Source: Homalodisca vitripennis
Lineage: Eukaryota > Arthropoda > Insecta > Hemiptera > Cicadellidae
Assembly: GCF_021130785.1 (NCBI RefSeq)
Contig: NC_060214.1
Span: forward strand, 107,606,001 to 107,670,000
Length of the DNA: 64,000 nt
Direction: 5' to 3'
Shown: one piece after another, positions 1 through 10,049 of the stretch
How positions within the stretch are numbered: position 1 is the stretch's first letter
How the letters are laid out: the number at the start of each line of letters is the position of its first letter
Translations under genes and position numbers: made by a program
Notes under the pieces: model-generated
Seen by the model: only the letters and a program-made list of their open reading frames with translations
Told to the model about the DNA's origin: nothing
Databases searched by the model: none

Positions 1-1105
1 ACAACAAGATGGCGGCTCTATCCCTGCCCACTGCCGCACCATTCAAAAACGTCTGTTACTTTCTGGATAGCCCTCGTATACACCATTAAACTTGCATATA
101 GACTACAATTTCTGGGAATAAATCATCTATTGACTGTAATACTTAACAAATTCGTAATTGAACAAACAAAACAAAAAAGGTGTAAAAAACACGGTGATAG
201 GGAAATTCCATAAATAGTGAAAGCAAGTACAATTTATTATATTTGAAAACAATCACAGAAAAACTTGGCTGCATTAGGTTTACCATCGAGTTATGGCGAA
301 AAGCCATAAGGTGTTGAAAAGCCTTATAGTATAATCAGAAGTTGAAGTTTTATGTTTCAGTTACTTTTTTACCACTAAGGGTTAATTAGAATACAATTAT
401 TGGAGCAGAGGTTTTTTGTTTAATGGGCATTCTTTTTTTAAGACCTTTTGGAAAATAATATTAGAGAAAAAAATAAAACAAACATGAAACCAGAGTTAAG
501 CATATTAAGTAGTTATTTATAAAATAAACAGTGCAAAACATATTATAAAGACTTTTTCCCTTTATTTACCTGACATTTTATTGTAATGTTTTTACACATC
601 TAGAGAGATGGAAAGTCTTGGTAGAAACAGTTTTAGAGTGCCAATAATTAAATATATTGTATTTGAATAAGAAAGTAGCCTATAAAAAATATTTTTTAAA
701 TTTCTGTGGTTTATGTATTTTTTTAAACCATAAAATATATTATAAAATATTTATATTGGCTATAAAATATTAAATTTATTAAAAATTGCTAAGGAGCTAA
801 AAACTTTGTTAGATTTACTTATACTTCAAAAATATTTATACAAAACAAAAAAAATTATTTAGAGAAATCTATAAACTATGAAACTGGATTTAGTAAAAAT
901 CATACATTAGTCTGGCTATTATGTTATAACCAAAATTATGTTAAAATCTTAAACTAAAACCGTTACAAAATGAAATTTGTGGTATTTTGTTAAGCATCTA
1001 CTAATAATGAAAACTTTATGAAAAATTGTAGATGCGGTTTGTTTGAAAAATTTGATTGTTGGCAAAGTTTGTCTTATTGGCTAAAAAAATACAATTTTTT
1101 ATTGC
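1..1105. other. AT-rich sequence, nothing recognised
   Basis: No exon, RNA gene or repeat was recognised on either strand. On the minus strand this stretch lies downstream of the two Spt6 exons. I looked there for the next conserved Spt6 block (an acidic segment leading into a DDFIVDD-type motif) and did not see it, so the remaining exons probably lie beyond position 1. Confidence 0.5.
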
Positions 1106-1109
1106 TTAA

Positions 1110-2087
1110 CCCTTTACGTCGTAGACGCAGCGTATTTTTATATGTATTGGTTCAGTTTATGCAAGTTACTGGCTGCAAACGATGACAGTTCATCCAAAAG
1201 CCATAGAGTAACGATATTTGTATATTTGATTGCCGACGACCAGCTGTTTATAAGTCTTCGAAGTGAAATAAAAAGAAGGTCAGTTCGGATGTTTACGTTG
1301 CGAGCGAACTGACGCTGTGCTTTGTTTACTCTGTTTTATCTTATTTTGTCCATTAAATTATGTTATAATTGTGAAATACTACTTCATTAGTATTCCAAAT
1401 CATTGCATTACTTCATTTTTCATTTGTGTTTTCTGTGTGTATTATATTTTACTAAGTTACAAACTATGTCTAATAAGAACATTGCGGGTTACGATGAGTT
1501 ACTTCACCTTTTTATAGTTTTACTACTGAATAAAACAATTATTTAGGTAAAAAAAAAGTTGTTACTGTGCTTGAATTTCTTCTTTTATAAATAATACTAA
1601 AGTTAATAAAGTATTTATGCTAATAATAGTAAGTGTATTACATTTCTCTTGAGCGTTTCAAACATTACAGGGCAACATTTGGCACGGACAACATATGATA
1701 TTTTTCATCCACACTTCTTATTTGTTGTGTAAAAATAAAATAAAATATATGGAATTTGTTTAGTTTTAGTTTCTCTTTCCGATGGTACCATCAGAAAAAT
1801 AATATAAATTGTTTTTATACTAAAATTGTATGCCAAAGTGAAAAAGAATTATAAAAATAATTTACATTATAAAGAAAATATTTTTATAACAATCCAAATA
1901 TGTACAAATGTACTTTTTTGTATTTATTTCTGTTTATTGGTTATTTATCTTCAGTACAAAAAAAGTAACAATATATGACCTCAAATAAGGAAATAGTAAG
2001 GAATTTACTAAAACTCTACATTTATGCCCTAAAATGCTTAGCACTCTTGGGTATGGCAATGCGCCAGACCCTTTAGCACTAAAAGGG
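1110..2087. mobile_element. piggyBac-like MITE (TTAA-flanked)
   Basis: The element starts CCCTTTACG after a TTAA (1106-1109) and ends in AAAGGG before a TTAA (2088-2091). TTAA duplication plus termini of the CCCTTT...AAAGGG kind is the signature of piggyBac-superfamily elements. It is 978 bp long with no transposase-like ORF, so it is non-autonomous. The matching inverted termini are short (about 6 bp before mismatches), so the boundaries rest mainly on the paired TTAA sites. The element sits just beyond the 3' side of the visible Spt6 exons and may be in an Spt6 intron. Confidence 0.6.
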
Positions 2088-2307
2088 TTAAAATCCCTTT
2101 TGGATATCTTAAAAACTGCAAATAAAAGCCACATTTGGTAAAAATATTATTAGTTTCATAATGTTTACTATAGAAAGATATATCGAATTTTTTCCCCATC
2201 GCAAAATTTCCTTTTTTTTCCCCCACTATTTATAAGGGAGAAAGTAACAACCCAAGGAAAAGATGGACTGTGAAATTACATCCCATACTGAACACTACCC
2301 TACTCAC

Positions 2308-2427
2308 GTGGTCAGAGCCTTCAAACAATTCGTTGGCAATTGCATCACGTTCCTCCCCTTCATCGGCATCTGCATCTTCATTGCCGGACTCATCCTCTTC
2401 TATTCTCTTCAGTCTTTTGAATCTTTT
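2308..2427 (-). CDS. SUPT6H: Spt6 exon (N-terminal acidic region, later exon)
   Basis: This 120-nt exon encodes a basic patch (KRFKRLKRI) followed by an acidic run ending NELFEGSDH. Spt6 is a conserved histone chaperone and elongation factor that travels with RNA polymerase II in the nucleus. The segment continues directly from the GVKVERK end of the exon at 2711-2916, and as remembered the fly and human Spt6 N-termini have the same order of blocks. On the minus strand the acceptor is a T-rich tract ending CAG just before 2427, and the donor is CAC|GTGAGT at 2308/2307. Phase is 0 at both ends. Both exons are open with no damage, so the gene is probably functional. An ORF on the opposite strand here is its antisense shadow. 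Confidence 0.88.
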
Positions 2428-2710
2428 CTGAAAAACAAAAATGTTCTTCATAAATATTGTCTTCCACAAGGAAAATTTTAAAGTAAAGAAGCTTTTTCAG
2501 AAGAATTGGATTTCAGAATTTCTTAAAATTCTGGAATCCAAATAGCAGTTTTTAAAAGGGCTCGAAGCTAGAATAATGACAGTTAAAAGAAATTAAGTAC
2601 GTCTATAATGATGTTCATGAAAATATCCCTGTGCCTCATTTAGACGAGTATTACTGCTTTTTATTATCTTAAATCAAAATCTAAATTGAAATTAGATGTA
2701 AATTGTCTAC

Positions 2711-2916
2711 CTTTCTTTCGACTTTGACGCCCAAGTTCTCCTCCAGCAAATCATAATCCTCATCTTCCAATCGGTCGTCAAAGTCTTCATCATCACTTTT
2801 TTTCCGTTTTTTCGACCCCCCTGATGCGTCCGAATCCTCCCCTTCACTTTCATCTTCATCGATGGGATTGTCATCAATCAAATCTTTGAGTTCTTCCCTC
2901 AGCTTCTCATCATCGT
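2711..2916 (-). CDS. SUPT6H: Spt6 exon (N-terminal acidic region, earlier exon)
   Basis: This 206-nt exon encodes [16 protein letters not shown], a Ser/Asp/Glu-rich linker, a KKRKK basic patch, and the diagnostic [19 protein letters not shown] followed by KVERK. That last block is the signature of the metazoan Spt6 N-terminus, known to bind histones and partner factors. The acceptor reads TTTTCTGTTGCAG on the minus strand just before 2916, and the donor is AAAG|GTAGAC at 2711/2710. The intron to the next exon is 283 nt (2428-2710). The exon begins inside a codon, so at least one earlier exon with the start Met exists. I did not find it to the right in this window. Confidence in the identification is high; acceptor choice is slightly less certain. 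Confidence 0.9.
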
Positions 2917-3519
2917 CTGCAACAGAAAAATTTACAATGAATAAGAAAGACAACTTCCAAGACGCTTTGAAATTAATCATACTTTATTCTTAGTTGTATG
3001 AATATTTCATACATTTGTCTACATTAAATATTTATAATATTGCATATATTTTTAAAAATATTTAAAACAATTATAAACGCCTACGCTACTTCAAATTCCT
3101 CCATTGAGTATAAAACCAAGCTTGTTAAATTTTCTTTTAATTTAAAAAAAACGAGATGTTATTTTATTTTTTAATATTTGTAGGAATTATAATTGTGAAG
3201 AATTTAGTAACTGCATAAATACTTTTATTTTGCAAGCAGCCCAAGTATGTGTGCTATTCAGAAACAATTTTATACTTGAATCTAGTGTTATAAATATGTG
3301 TAGCTGATTGTTGTTCAAAGAATTTATACACTTTTTTGTTTTAAAAAACGTTACTGTGTCTTAGATTTATGTACAAGTTCAAAAAGTTATAATCTTTAAT
3401 TCAGAAAAATATTTTTTAACTGATTCATAGAATTTCACATGAAACGTAACTTGTGTGACTTTTTCCTGGACTTTTAAGATTTCTTTCAAATATTGCTTTT
3501 TTTGTATCTCCATAAAGAC
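2917..3519. other. No gene seen (Spt6 intron or upstream flank)
   Basis: AT-rich sequence with no exon-like stretch recognised on either strand. By position it should be the intron upstream of the 2711-2916 Spt6 exon. Confidence 0.45.
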
Positions 3520-3870
3520 AAATGCCATAGGCTATGTGTTTAATATGAGTAACAGCACATAGCCTGACTTATTCCATGCAGAACAAATTTAAAATGGTTA
3601 TCTCAATCTAAGTCATGATCAATTCTTAGTCCTAAAAATGTAGCATCTGTTGTGGTGATCTATGATTTAAACCATGAAAAAGCATTAACCCTGACTCCAA
3701 TTTCATTTAATATTGACAACAAGTTACAGTGATCAACATTGTCAAACTTTTTTGACAGGCCCATAAATATTCTGCCAACTGGATTCTTGTTTATCAATTG
3801 GCTTAATGATTGAATCAAAGTAATCCAATGCTACAGTGATAGTCAAGTAATTTATTTGACACAATAGAAC
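3520..3870 (-). pseudogene. Decayed LINE reverse transcriptase fragment
   Basis: Reading the minus strand gives a recognisable but broken RT stretch. A variant of the FLDLSKAFDTVDH block appears as MGLSKKFDNVDH, followed by a WFKS segment. After a deletion comes a FLGLRIDHDLD block, normally found about 150 residues later. An in-frame stop replaces the Trp expected after that block. This is an internally deleted, inactive copy of a jockey/CR1-type non-LTR element, separate from the larger LINE that starts at about 3929. Confidence 0.6.
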
Positions 3871-3928
3871 CTTATAGTTTTCTGTGGACATCATACGAAC
3901 TTATGCCTTATAAATATAAAAAAGGGTA

Positions 3929-3973
3929 ATTCAAAAAATCAAAAAATCAAAATCAAAAATCAAAATCAAAATC
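3929..3973 (-). repeat. LINE 3' tail, (GATTTT)n-like
   Basis: On the plus strand a run of imperfect AAAATC units sits directly next to the LINE 3' UTR; on the minus strand this reads as a GATTTT-type microsatellite tail following AATAAA. CR1/L2-type LINEs commonly end in short tandem repeats rather than poly(A), so this marks the 3' boundary of the element. Confidence 0.7.
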
Positions 3974-4461
3974 ACTTTATTGTCGTATAAATCTCATGAT
4001 CATTGACAAAGTCATAAATACAGCACATTCTGGTAGCCAAGTCCAACATAGATAGTTAAAAGTTAAAAGTTTCAACACAGTTACATCAACAATATCAGCA
4101 TTAATGCACTTAATGTAATTTAATAATAATTTACATTATTTGGCAATGCAAAGAACTATACAGTAAATAACAATGGTACCACTGTAGTTACATCGATGGA
4201 TCTGTATTGAAAACATAACATAATCTTATTAAAACAAAACAGACTTATTGGAGAAAAATTCCTCTACAGAGTAGAATGGGTTTCTCCAAAAGCCATAAAT
4301 AATATTTCTTTAAGAAAAGTGTTTTGTCAAACTTTGGGATTAAATGTGACAGATGGTTATATACCTTCAGGGAAAGTACCTGATGACTCTTTAAAGTTTT
4401 ACTTAATCTATTAAATTTTATTTTTGATAAATTCTTGCATCTTGTATTGTGTGAATGGGTA

Positions 4462-5991
4462 TCACCAATGGGCTTTATTAAATTTGGATTTTGGAAAAAT
4501 ATATTGAATTAAATCAAATAGATACAGGTTTATGACAGTTTGAATGTTTAGTAATCTAAATAGCGGTTTACAGTGTTCTATGCTAGATGATTTGGATATA
4601 ATTCTTATGGCCTTTTTTTGGAGGATCAGTATGTCATTGATCTTACTACCATTGCCCCATGCAACCAGCCCATATCTAAGTATTGATTGAAAAAATGCAA
4701 AGTAGGCGGTTTTGACATAGTCGGTGCTAACAGAAAAGGTTAGTCGCCTAAGGAGGTAAACTACTCTTGACAATTTAGAAGAAATATACGTAATATGAGA
4801 GTCCCAGTTCATGTTTCTATCAATGTATACTCCTAGGAATTTTAACATTGTCTGAGAGACTAATGTTTAAGTTACGACTGTCAACTGTCCTCGTACTGAA
4901 AATAATATTGTGCGTTTTTGATTCATTCAATAAGAAACCATTGCTCGTGAACCAATTTGAAGCATCTGAAATAGAATTTTTTGAAATTAAACTAAGTTCA
5001 CTTAAATCTTTGCTAATATTTAAAAATGTAGTGTCGTCTGCATAAAGGATGGTTGAAGCTGTAATTGAAGCAGGCAGATCATTTATACAAATTAAAAACA
5101 GCAAAGGTCCAAGTATGGATCCTTGCGGGACTCCGTACTTCACGATTACTTCATGAGACCAGCTTTCCTCAATGCAAAACTTTTTGTTTTCTGTTATTAA
5201 GGTAAGACTCAAAAAATAAAATCGGCATTTGACCAAAACCGTAATATGCCAACTTCCTTATAAGATCATTATGGTTTACACAATCAAAAGCCCTGCTCAA
5301 GTCACACATAGTGGCTTGAGCAAAGGCCTTATCCTCCAAAGCCAGAGACACATCCCGCAACAATTTATCTAGAGCTTGAAAAGTGGAACAATTTTTCCTA
5401 AATCCAAATTGCACGGAGCTAAGAAGATTGTTAGTTTCGAGATAATTGCTAATTTGCTTATGCACTAGAGCCTCCAACAGTTTGCCAAGAATCGGAATAA
5501 TGGATATCGGGCGGTAGCTCTCTGGTTTATTTTTGAGTCCTTTTTTATAGACCGGACAAACTCTTGAAATTTTCAGCTCCTCGGGGAAATAACTATCTTT
5601 TAGACAAAGGTTAAAGCAATGTGTCAATGGAGATAAAATGTGAGGGGTTATTTGCTTTATCATATTATTAGACATACAATAAACGTCACAGCTGTCAGAG
5701 TTTTTCATATTTTGAACTGAATTTAGAATATGATCTGATGTTATTTTAGCCCACTGAAAAGACTGAGAGGGTTTAATTGATATTACTTTTTATTAACAAA
5801 TCACTTGCAGAAATTGTTGCATTGTCTAAGTTGGCTTTAATATTGAGAACAGAGTCTATGAAATAGTGGTTGAAAACGTCAGGACTAATGCCAGGCTTAT
5901 CATCACTGGCATTGGAAAAACAGTTGTTGCTATTAATAATTTTCCAGGCTGCCTTGCATTTATTTTTGCTTGTATTTATAAAAATGTTCAT
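4462..5991 (-). pseudogene. LINE reverse transcriptase (ORF2 C-terminal part)
   Basis: RNA-dependent DNA polymerase of the LINE at 3929-9550, split over several frames. The 5169-5708 piece has the finger motif CPVYKKG and SYRPISI, then LSRAFDCVNH in place of LSKAFDxxxH. The 4820-5236 piece has GVPQGSILGPLLF and the catalytic YADD box (LYADDTTF). The 4462-4848 piece has FLGVYIDRNMNW and the C-terminal helical region. At least two frameshifts separate the pieces, so no intact polymerase is encoded. The 5773-5991 piece is the linker between endonuclease and RT. The order and motifs are those of jockey/CR1-group elements. Confidence 0.85.
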
Positions 5992-6226
5992 TATGGCGTT
6001 GCTTTGCTAAGGCAATAGCTTGTCTGTAATTTTTTTTTAGATTTAAAAAAACTTTGCCATAACTGGGTATCATCTTTTGCAACTTTATGAAGGTATATAA
6101 GATTACTTTTCATTTCAGACAAATCTGAGGTATACCACTCATTTCCTGATATATTATAATTTTTTCGATTTGATTTTTTTAGTTTTTTAAAATAAAATAA
6201 TACATTATATAATGGTTGAAAAAAAA

Positions 6227-7080
6227 TTATTGAAAAATGTAAACTGCATCACATTGTTTATGCTGGGTCATGAATTTATCCCAGTCATATGAGGCTAGTG
6301 TTATTACAATACTATCTAATGATTTTTTAGGCAAAATAGTTTTAAAATTATTGACACTGTTATGAGGACCACTGTTATATTTTAGGAATTTATTTATGTC
6401 TACTAGGATACCATTATGATCAGAATAGGGAAAATCCATAATTTTGCAGGAGACATGACTCGAAATATTTTTGTTATTTATAAAAACGTTATCCAGGCAA
6501 TTTTTGCCCCTTGTGGCATTACGGTTCAGATAAAGGAAGTTGTGCTGTCTTAGAAGATTTTGTAGTGCAGAGGCAGGTCCATTTTTAGTGGTTAAGTCAA
6601 ATTTGTAATTTAAATCACCACCGACCACCACAGAGTAATCCCTCCAGTTAGAAAGAAAAAGTAGTAAGTTATCTAATGCATCCAAAAAGATATCGGAGTC
6701 ACCAGCTGGTGAATGATAGACAGCTACTACTATCATATTCAGTTCATCGATAAAAGTTGCAGAACTCTCAAAGTGTAATTCCGAGCAATATCTACTTATG
6801 TCACAAACTCTAGTCCTGCAAAGAGTTATGGACAAACACCACAGAACCCCCTCTAATATGGTTGGACCTATTGAAAGCTCCAGCACAATGGTACCCTGTT
6901 GGAAAAGAAAACAGTATATCGTTATAACATAGCCAATGCTCAGTCAGACAAACAATATAAGCATTATTTAAATCAGATAGGAAACTATCCAAAATAGTTA
7001 CCTTATTACTGAGACCTTGAATATTGAGGTAAAGTATTTTTACATTTTCACATTCCTTAGGAAATGAACTAATCTTAATA
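6227..7080 (-). pseudogene. LINE endonuclease (ORF2 N-terminal part)
   Basis: Exonuclease-endonuclease-phosphatase domain of the same LINE, which nicks target DNA to prime reverse transcription. The N-terminal metal-binding block reads LYLNIQGLSNKV (about 7035-7005). It is followed by CLTEHWL, a GGSVVFVHNS segment, then after a frameshift VVVGGDLNYKFDL and SDHNGILVDI, the conserved Asp/Asn and SDH blocks. A frameshift near 6850-6890 separates two frames. The catalytic motifs are all visible, so the copy is probably young in evolutionary terms but disabled. Confidence 0.82.
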
Positions 7081-7204
7081 TTCTTAGAGGGGGACTACAT
7101 TATTTTTACTCGGTTTTTTCCCAAATCTAAAAAACTAGATTGTGGCCTATTGTAATTCTTCTTGGCTACCATTGTCAGAATCATTACATGAGTCAACTAA
7201 ACAT

Positions 7205-8160
7205 TCAGATCTTAAAACTATTATTTACAAGCAGGTCTTCCTCGTTGACCGTACAAACTTCTTTACTTTTATTTACATTAATTACAACTGGTGAAACACT
7301 TGATACACATTCACTCATACTCTGCTTTAGTGCCTCACTGTATGTGAGGTCACCTGGAACCACTATAACTTTTGGCACTTGTTTTCGAGGCTGCTACAGT
7401 TGGTTGAACATGAGCCAGAGGTGTTACATTTAGTGAAGAACGGTTGTGTTTCCTTATCTTCTTGTTCAGCAGGTGCATGATCATTGGTTGTGCTGTTATT
7501 AAAAATAACTGATGAGGAAGAAGTTCTTGAGTTTCCATATATCAGATTATTCATTTGTACTAAGAAATTTTCATGAGACATACCATTTCTCAGGGTCCGA
7601 TAAGACTCTTCAGGACATGAGACTATAGTGACTCTAGCCCTGGTTTTACGTTGAAATTTTTTTATGTTGCATATAAAGTGTGACAGATCTACTCTATCAC
7701 GCACACAACCAATTGGGGAACATACCAAGTGATCCAGTTCCCTACTCTTGAAGTTCGCTTCCAAGTCAGAAAAGGCAGCATTGTAATCCTGTGCAGTTGC
7801 TTTGTTGTAGTACCTACTCTTGGTTATCAAACTATACACAGAAGCACCATTCGGACTATCCTGCAGAGCCAAATGTCTAGTGATGCAATGGGCAGTATTA
7901 GGTTTCCCAAACTGCTTTTTAAAGACGACTGCCACTCCAGCTGTCATGTGGCGCTTATCGTGGAAATCAGCAGAGATGCTATGAGCGAACCCCACTTTTT
8001 TCTTGTGTCTATAGTTTTTAATAACATCTGCCATGTTTGAGTTAAGTATGTTTATGGTTACGTTGTCATGTGAAGGATTTTCTAAGTTATTTACAGTGAG
8101 GCTGCCATCTCCAGATGCAACAGTTACGTGTTGTTTTGTAACTAGATTTTTAATTGAACT
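7205..8160 (-). pseudogene. OARD1-like macrodomain region of LINE ORF1
   Basis: The longest open piece (7363-8034, 223 codons, open further upstream without an ATG) matches the layout of OARD1/Poa1-type macrodomains, which bind ADP-ribose and can remove it from proteins. Visible blocks are HSISADF (residues 18-24), GVAVVFKKQFG (33-43), a SLITKSRYYNKAT stretch like the YLITK motif of that group, and CSPIGCVRDRVDL in place of the IGCGLDxL block. Two glycines of that block are replaced, so activity is doubtful. A Ser/Thr-rich tail follows, then a frameshift to another open stretch with VIVVPGDLTYSEALK (about 7370-7205). The macrodomain call is from pattern memory; a profile search would settle it. 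Confidence 0.6.
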
Positions 8161-8645
8161 AATTATCTTGAACGCTAACTTCTTTTTTTCCCTTATAGTT
8201 TAAGTGCAGTCCATGCTTTGTAAAACAATGTCTTTCGAATAGTTCCAAGTCAATAAGATCTACATTGTTCATTCTGGAGACAAGCTCCCTTATGTAATTA
8301 TTAGCAAGTGCTATGTCATAGTGAATGGCATCATTGGATTGCACATCAAAACGAGGAGGAATGGTTGTGATACAGACTGGTCTCGACTGACTAAAGAGCC
8401 AGTAACTTGATTTCCATTTCTTGATAGATGTCTTGGAGGGATCCCAGTCCACCGGTTATTAGTTCCTGCTAGGAGGAAAATGGGTCGTGGCTGTGCCTTG
8501 CTAGCTTGATTATAGACATAACTAATATCAGCTCCGGGTTTAACCAGCCCGTCCATGTAAAACCTTTCCTTTGCTACACAAACCAACAATTTCTGGGAGC
8601 CCTCTGCCCTGACTATCAGCATATAGTTCAACTTTCACTTGTTCT
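8160..8645 (-). pseudogene. SGNH/GDSL-type hydrolase region of LINE ORF1
   Basis: Three frames together give the SGNH blocks in order. Block I is LYADSQGRGL (nucleophile Ser in DSxGR) near 8635. A KPGADISYVYNQA segment follows, then LAGTNN in the place of GTND (block III). The C-terminal HGLHLNYKGKK holds the catalytic His. Frameshifts lie near 8560-8630, near 8450, and in a run of seven A (minus strand) near 8185. Correcting the last by one base keeps the frame open into the macrodomain. SGNH esterase domains occur in ORF1 of CR1-type LINEs and are thought to act on RNP assembly or membranes; the role here is inference. Confidence 0.7.
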
Positions 8646-9450
8646 TGAAAAAGGTTCATCAGAGACATGAAGTTGTCTTTTATTTTTACTTTTAAGTCTA
8701 GTTTTGTTTTTTCTTTTTTCCATTGTGTTTTTTAATTGTGGTTGCTCTAGATTTGAATGGGATAGCACATTATATCTATTAGACATGTTGAAGTCAAGAA
8801 CTTCTGCAGGCAAATTTGTATGGTTCACTTTCCTAGGATGTTTTTCTTTTTTCCATGCATCATAATATATCAACCTGCTATCACCATTGCCTTGGTTTTT
8901 GTGATAACATACTGGCTTTTTGTGAATCAGAAGCTGGCAGTGGCTGAGACGGAAAAGGGTTTTGAACATCATATCAGAGGTTGTCTGTGTGTTTAATTGT
9001 AGGTTTGTATAATTGTGTAATAAATATGCCAGTTGTGCACGCTTTGTCATCATAATGTCAGATTGTTTTATTGTGCATGGTAGTCTACCACATGACATAT
9101 CTAAGCTATCCAGTTTATCGTCAATAGCTAACTGCAAAATTATATCAGTGAAAATTATCGTGTACACTCCACAATCAACCGGGTTTGGTTGTTGTGGGAC
9201 TGCTACACTTTGAAAGGTCACTTCTGTTTCTACCCCAAGAAATTTATGTGTCTTATTGGCTATCATTTGAGCATGACTTTTATTGTAGATTCCACTTGAG
9301 TCAAAATATAAAAATTTGTTCAGGCTTTCTGACAAAAACCATAAGGCTTCCAGTGTGAGCCTTCAGTTTTATACAGGTTTTGAGAGTGTCTCCCGTATCT
9401 TCGTCATTTATTTTGTGTTCTAAATCATGAATAGGAAAGAAAACTAATGA
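8628..9450 (-). pseudogene. Ulp1/C48-type cysteine protease region of LINE ORF1
   Basis: The open piece at 8628-9335 (235 codons) contains YFDSSGIYNKSHAQMI and PQQPNPVDCGVYT. In Ulp1/SENP-type deSUMOylating proteases these correspond to the catalytic Asp (D12 of this ORF), the oxyanion Gln (Q49) and the catalytic Cys (C55). The expected His-Trp lies upstream near 9372, where a CAC-TGG is readable only in another frame, so an indel has broken the link. Sequence back to about 9450 is open in that frame (FFPIHDLEH). The C-terminal third (Lys/Arg-rich) is a basic linker leading to the SGNH region. Confidence 0.68.
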
Positions 9451-9555
9451 TTTGTTTTGTAATTCTAATGGTTCAAGGAGATGGTCAGAGTCATGGAGGC
9501 ATTTAATTGCATGAGTTTACTATAGCATTCATAAGCAGAATTTTTTTTATTAATA

Positions 9556-9653
9556 CCCCCCCCCCCCCCCACCCCCCCCCCCCCCCACCCCCCCCCCCCC
9601 CCACCCCCCCCCCCCCCCACCCCCCCCCCCCCCCACCCCCCCCCCCCCCCACC
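9556..9653. repeat. C15A minisatellite (16-bp unit)
   Basis: Units of fifteen C and one A repeat with exact 16-bp spacing; the A bases fall at 9571, 9587, 9603, 9619, 9635 and 9651. A matching array in the same strand orientation occurs at 55311-55410. The Gly/Trp/Val-rich and Pro-rich ORFs over these arrays are by-products of the repeat. Confidence 0.95.
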
Positions 9654-10049
9654 AATATAGGCTAACTTTAATTTCTTGTAATGTTGCCACAATAATGTAA
9701 TATTTTAAACTCATTCAACTCTATCTTGTAATGTAATGCCTTGTAATTTTAATTTTATTCTGATATTGCCATAATGGGCCAATTTAAGACAATTTTGAAA
9801 TGCGTTTTGTATATTTTACCTTATAAATGAGAGATAAGTTAGTGAATTATAGTTGACCTATAGTTAAAAACCTTGCTGTAGTGTCATTCTAAAAATATCA
9901 CAATGCTTGAAATGAAAACTTTTGGTTACCATTGAAATTACATAAAAGCGTGAGGCACTCCAAGGGCTAAAAGTAAAGACTAGCGATAGCAAATAGTGAC
10001 TCGTGCTTGCCACTGAAATGCATGCCATCACAATGTGTCAAGATGATCA
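9654..10049. other. No gene seen
   Basis: AT-rich sequence between the C15A array and the left terminus of the Tigger element; nothing recognised on either strand. Confidence 0.4.

Larger units (their letters stand above)
3929..9550 (-). mobile_element. CR1/L2-like LINE with multidomain ORF1 (Ulp1, SGNH, macro)
   Basis: A non-LTR retrotransposon lies on the minus strand. In order of transcription it carries a Ulp1-type protease region (about 9450-8628), an SGNH hydrolase (about 8645-8160), a macrodomain (about 8160-7205), an apurinic-type endonuclease (about 7080-6227) and reverse transcriptase (about 5991-4462). The 3' end has an AATAAA and a tandem GATTTT-type tail. Every ORF is broken by small indels or stops, so the copy is inactive. 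The 5' end is not defined: recognisable coding stops near the C15A minisatellite at 9556. ORF1 esterase/SGNH domains are known from CR1-clade elements; this combination with a protease and a macrodomain is not one I recognise. The clade assignment is by general resemblance only. Confidence 0.8.

Noticed and set aside
2263..2481. 72-codon plus-strand ORF
   Set aside because: Antisense of the Spt6 exon at 2308-2427, which has splice sites and family similarity.
7140..8040. Plus-strand ORFs at 7140-7433 and 7729-8040
   Set aside because: Lie opposite the macrodomain region of the minus-strand LINE and show no motif.
9556..9653. Regular short repeat considered as CRISPR
   Set aside because: There are no spacers; the unit is a homopolymer with a single A.
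9465..9692. Gly/Trp/Val-rich 75-codon ORF
   Set aside because: Produced by reading through the C15A minisatellite; the repeat itself explains the composition.
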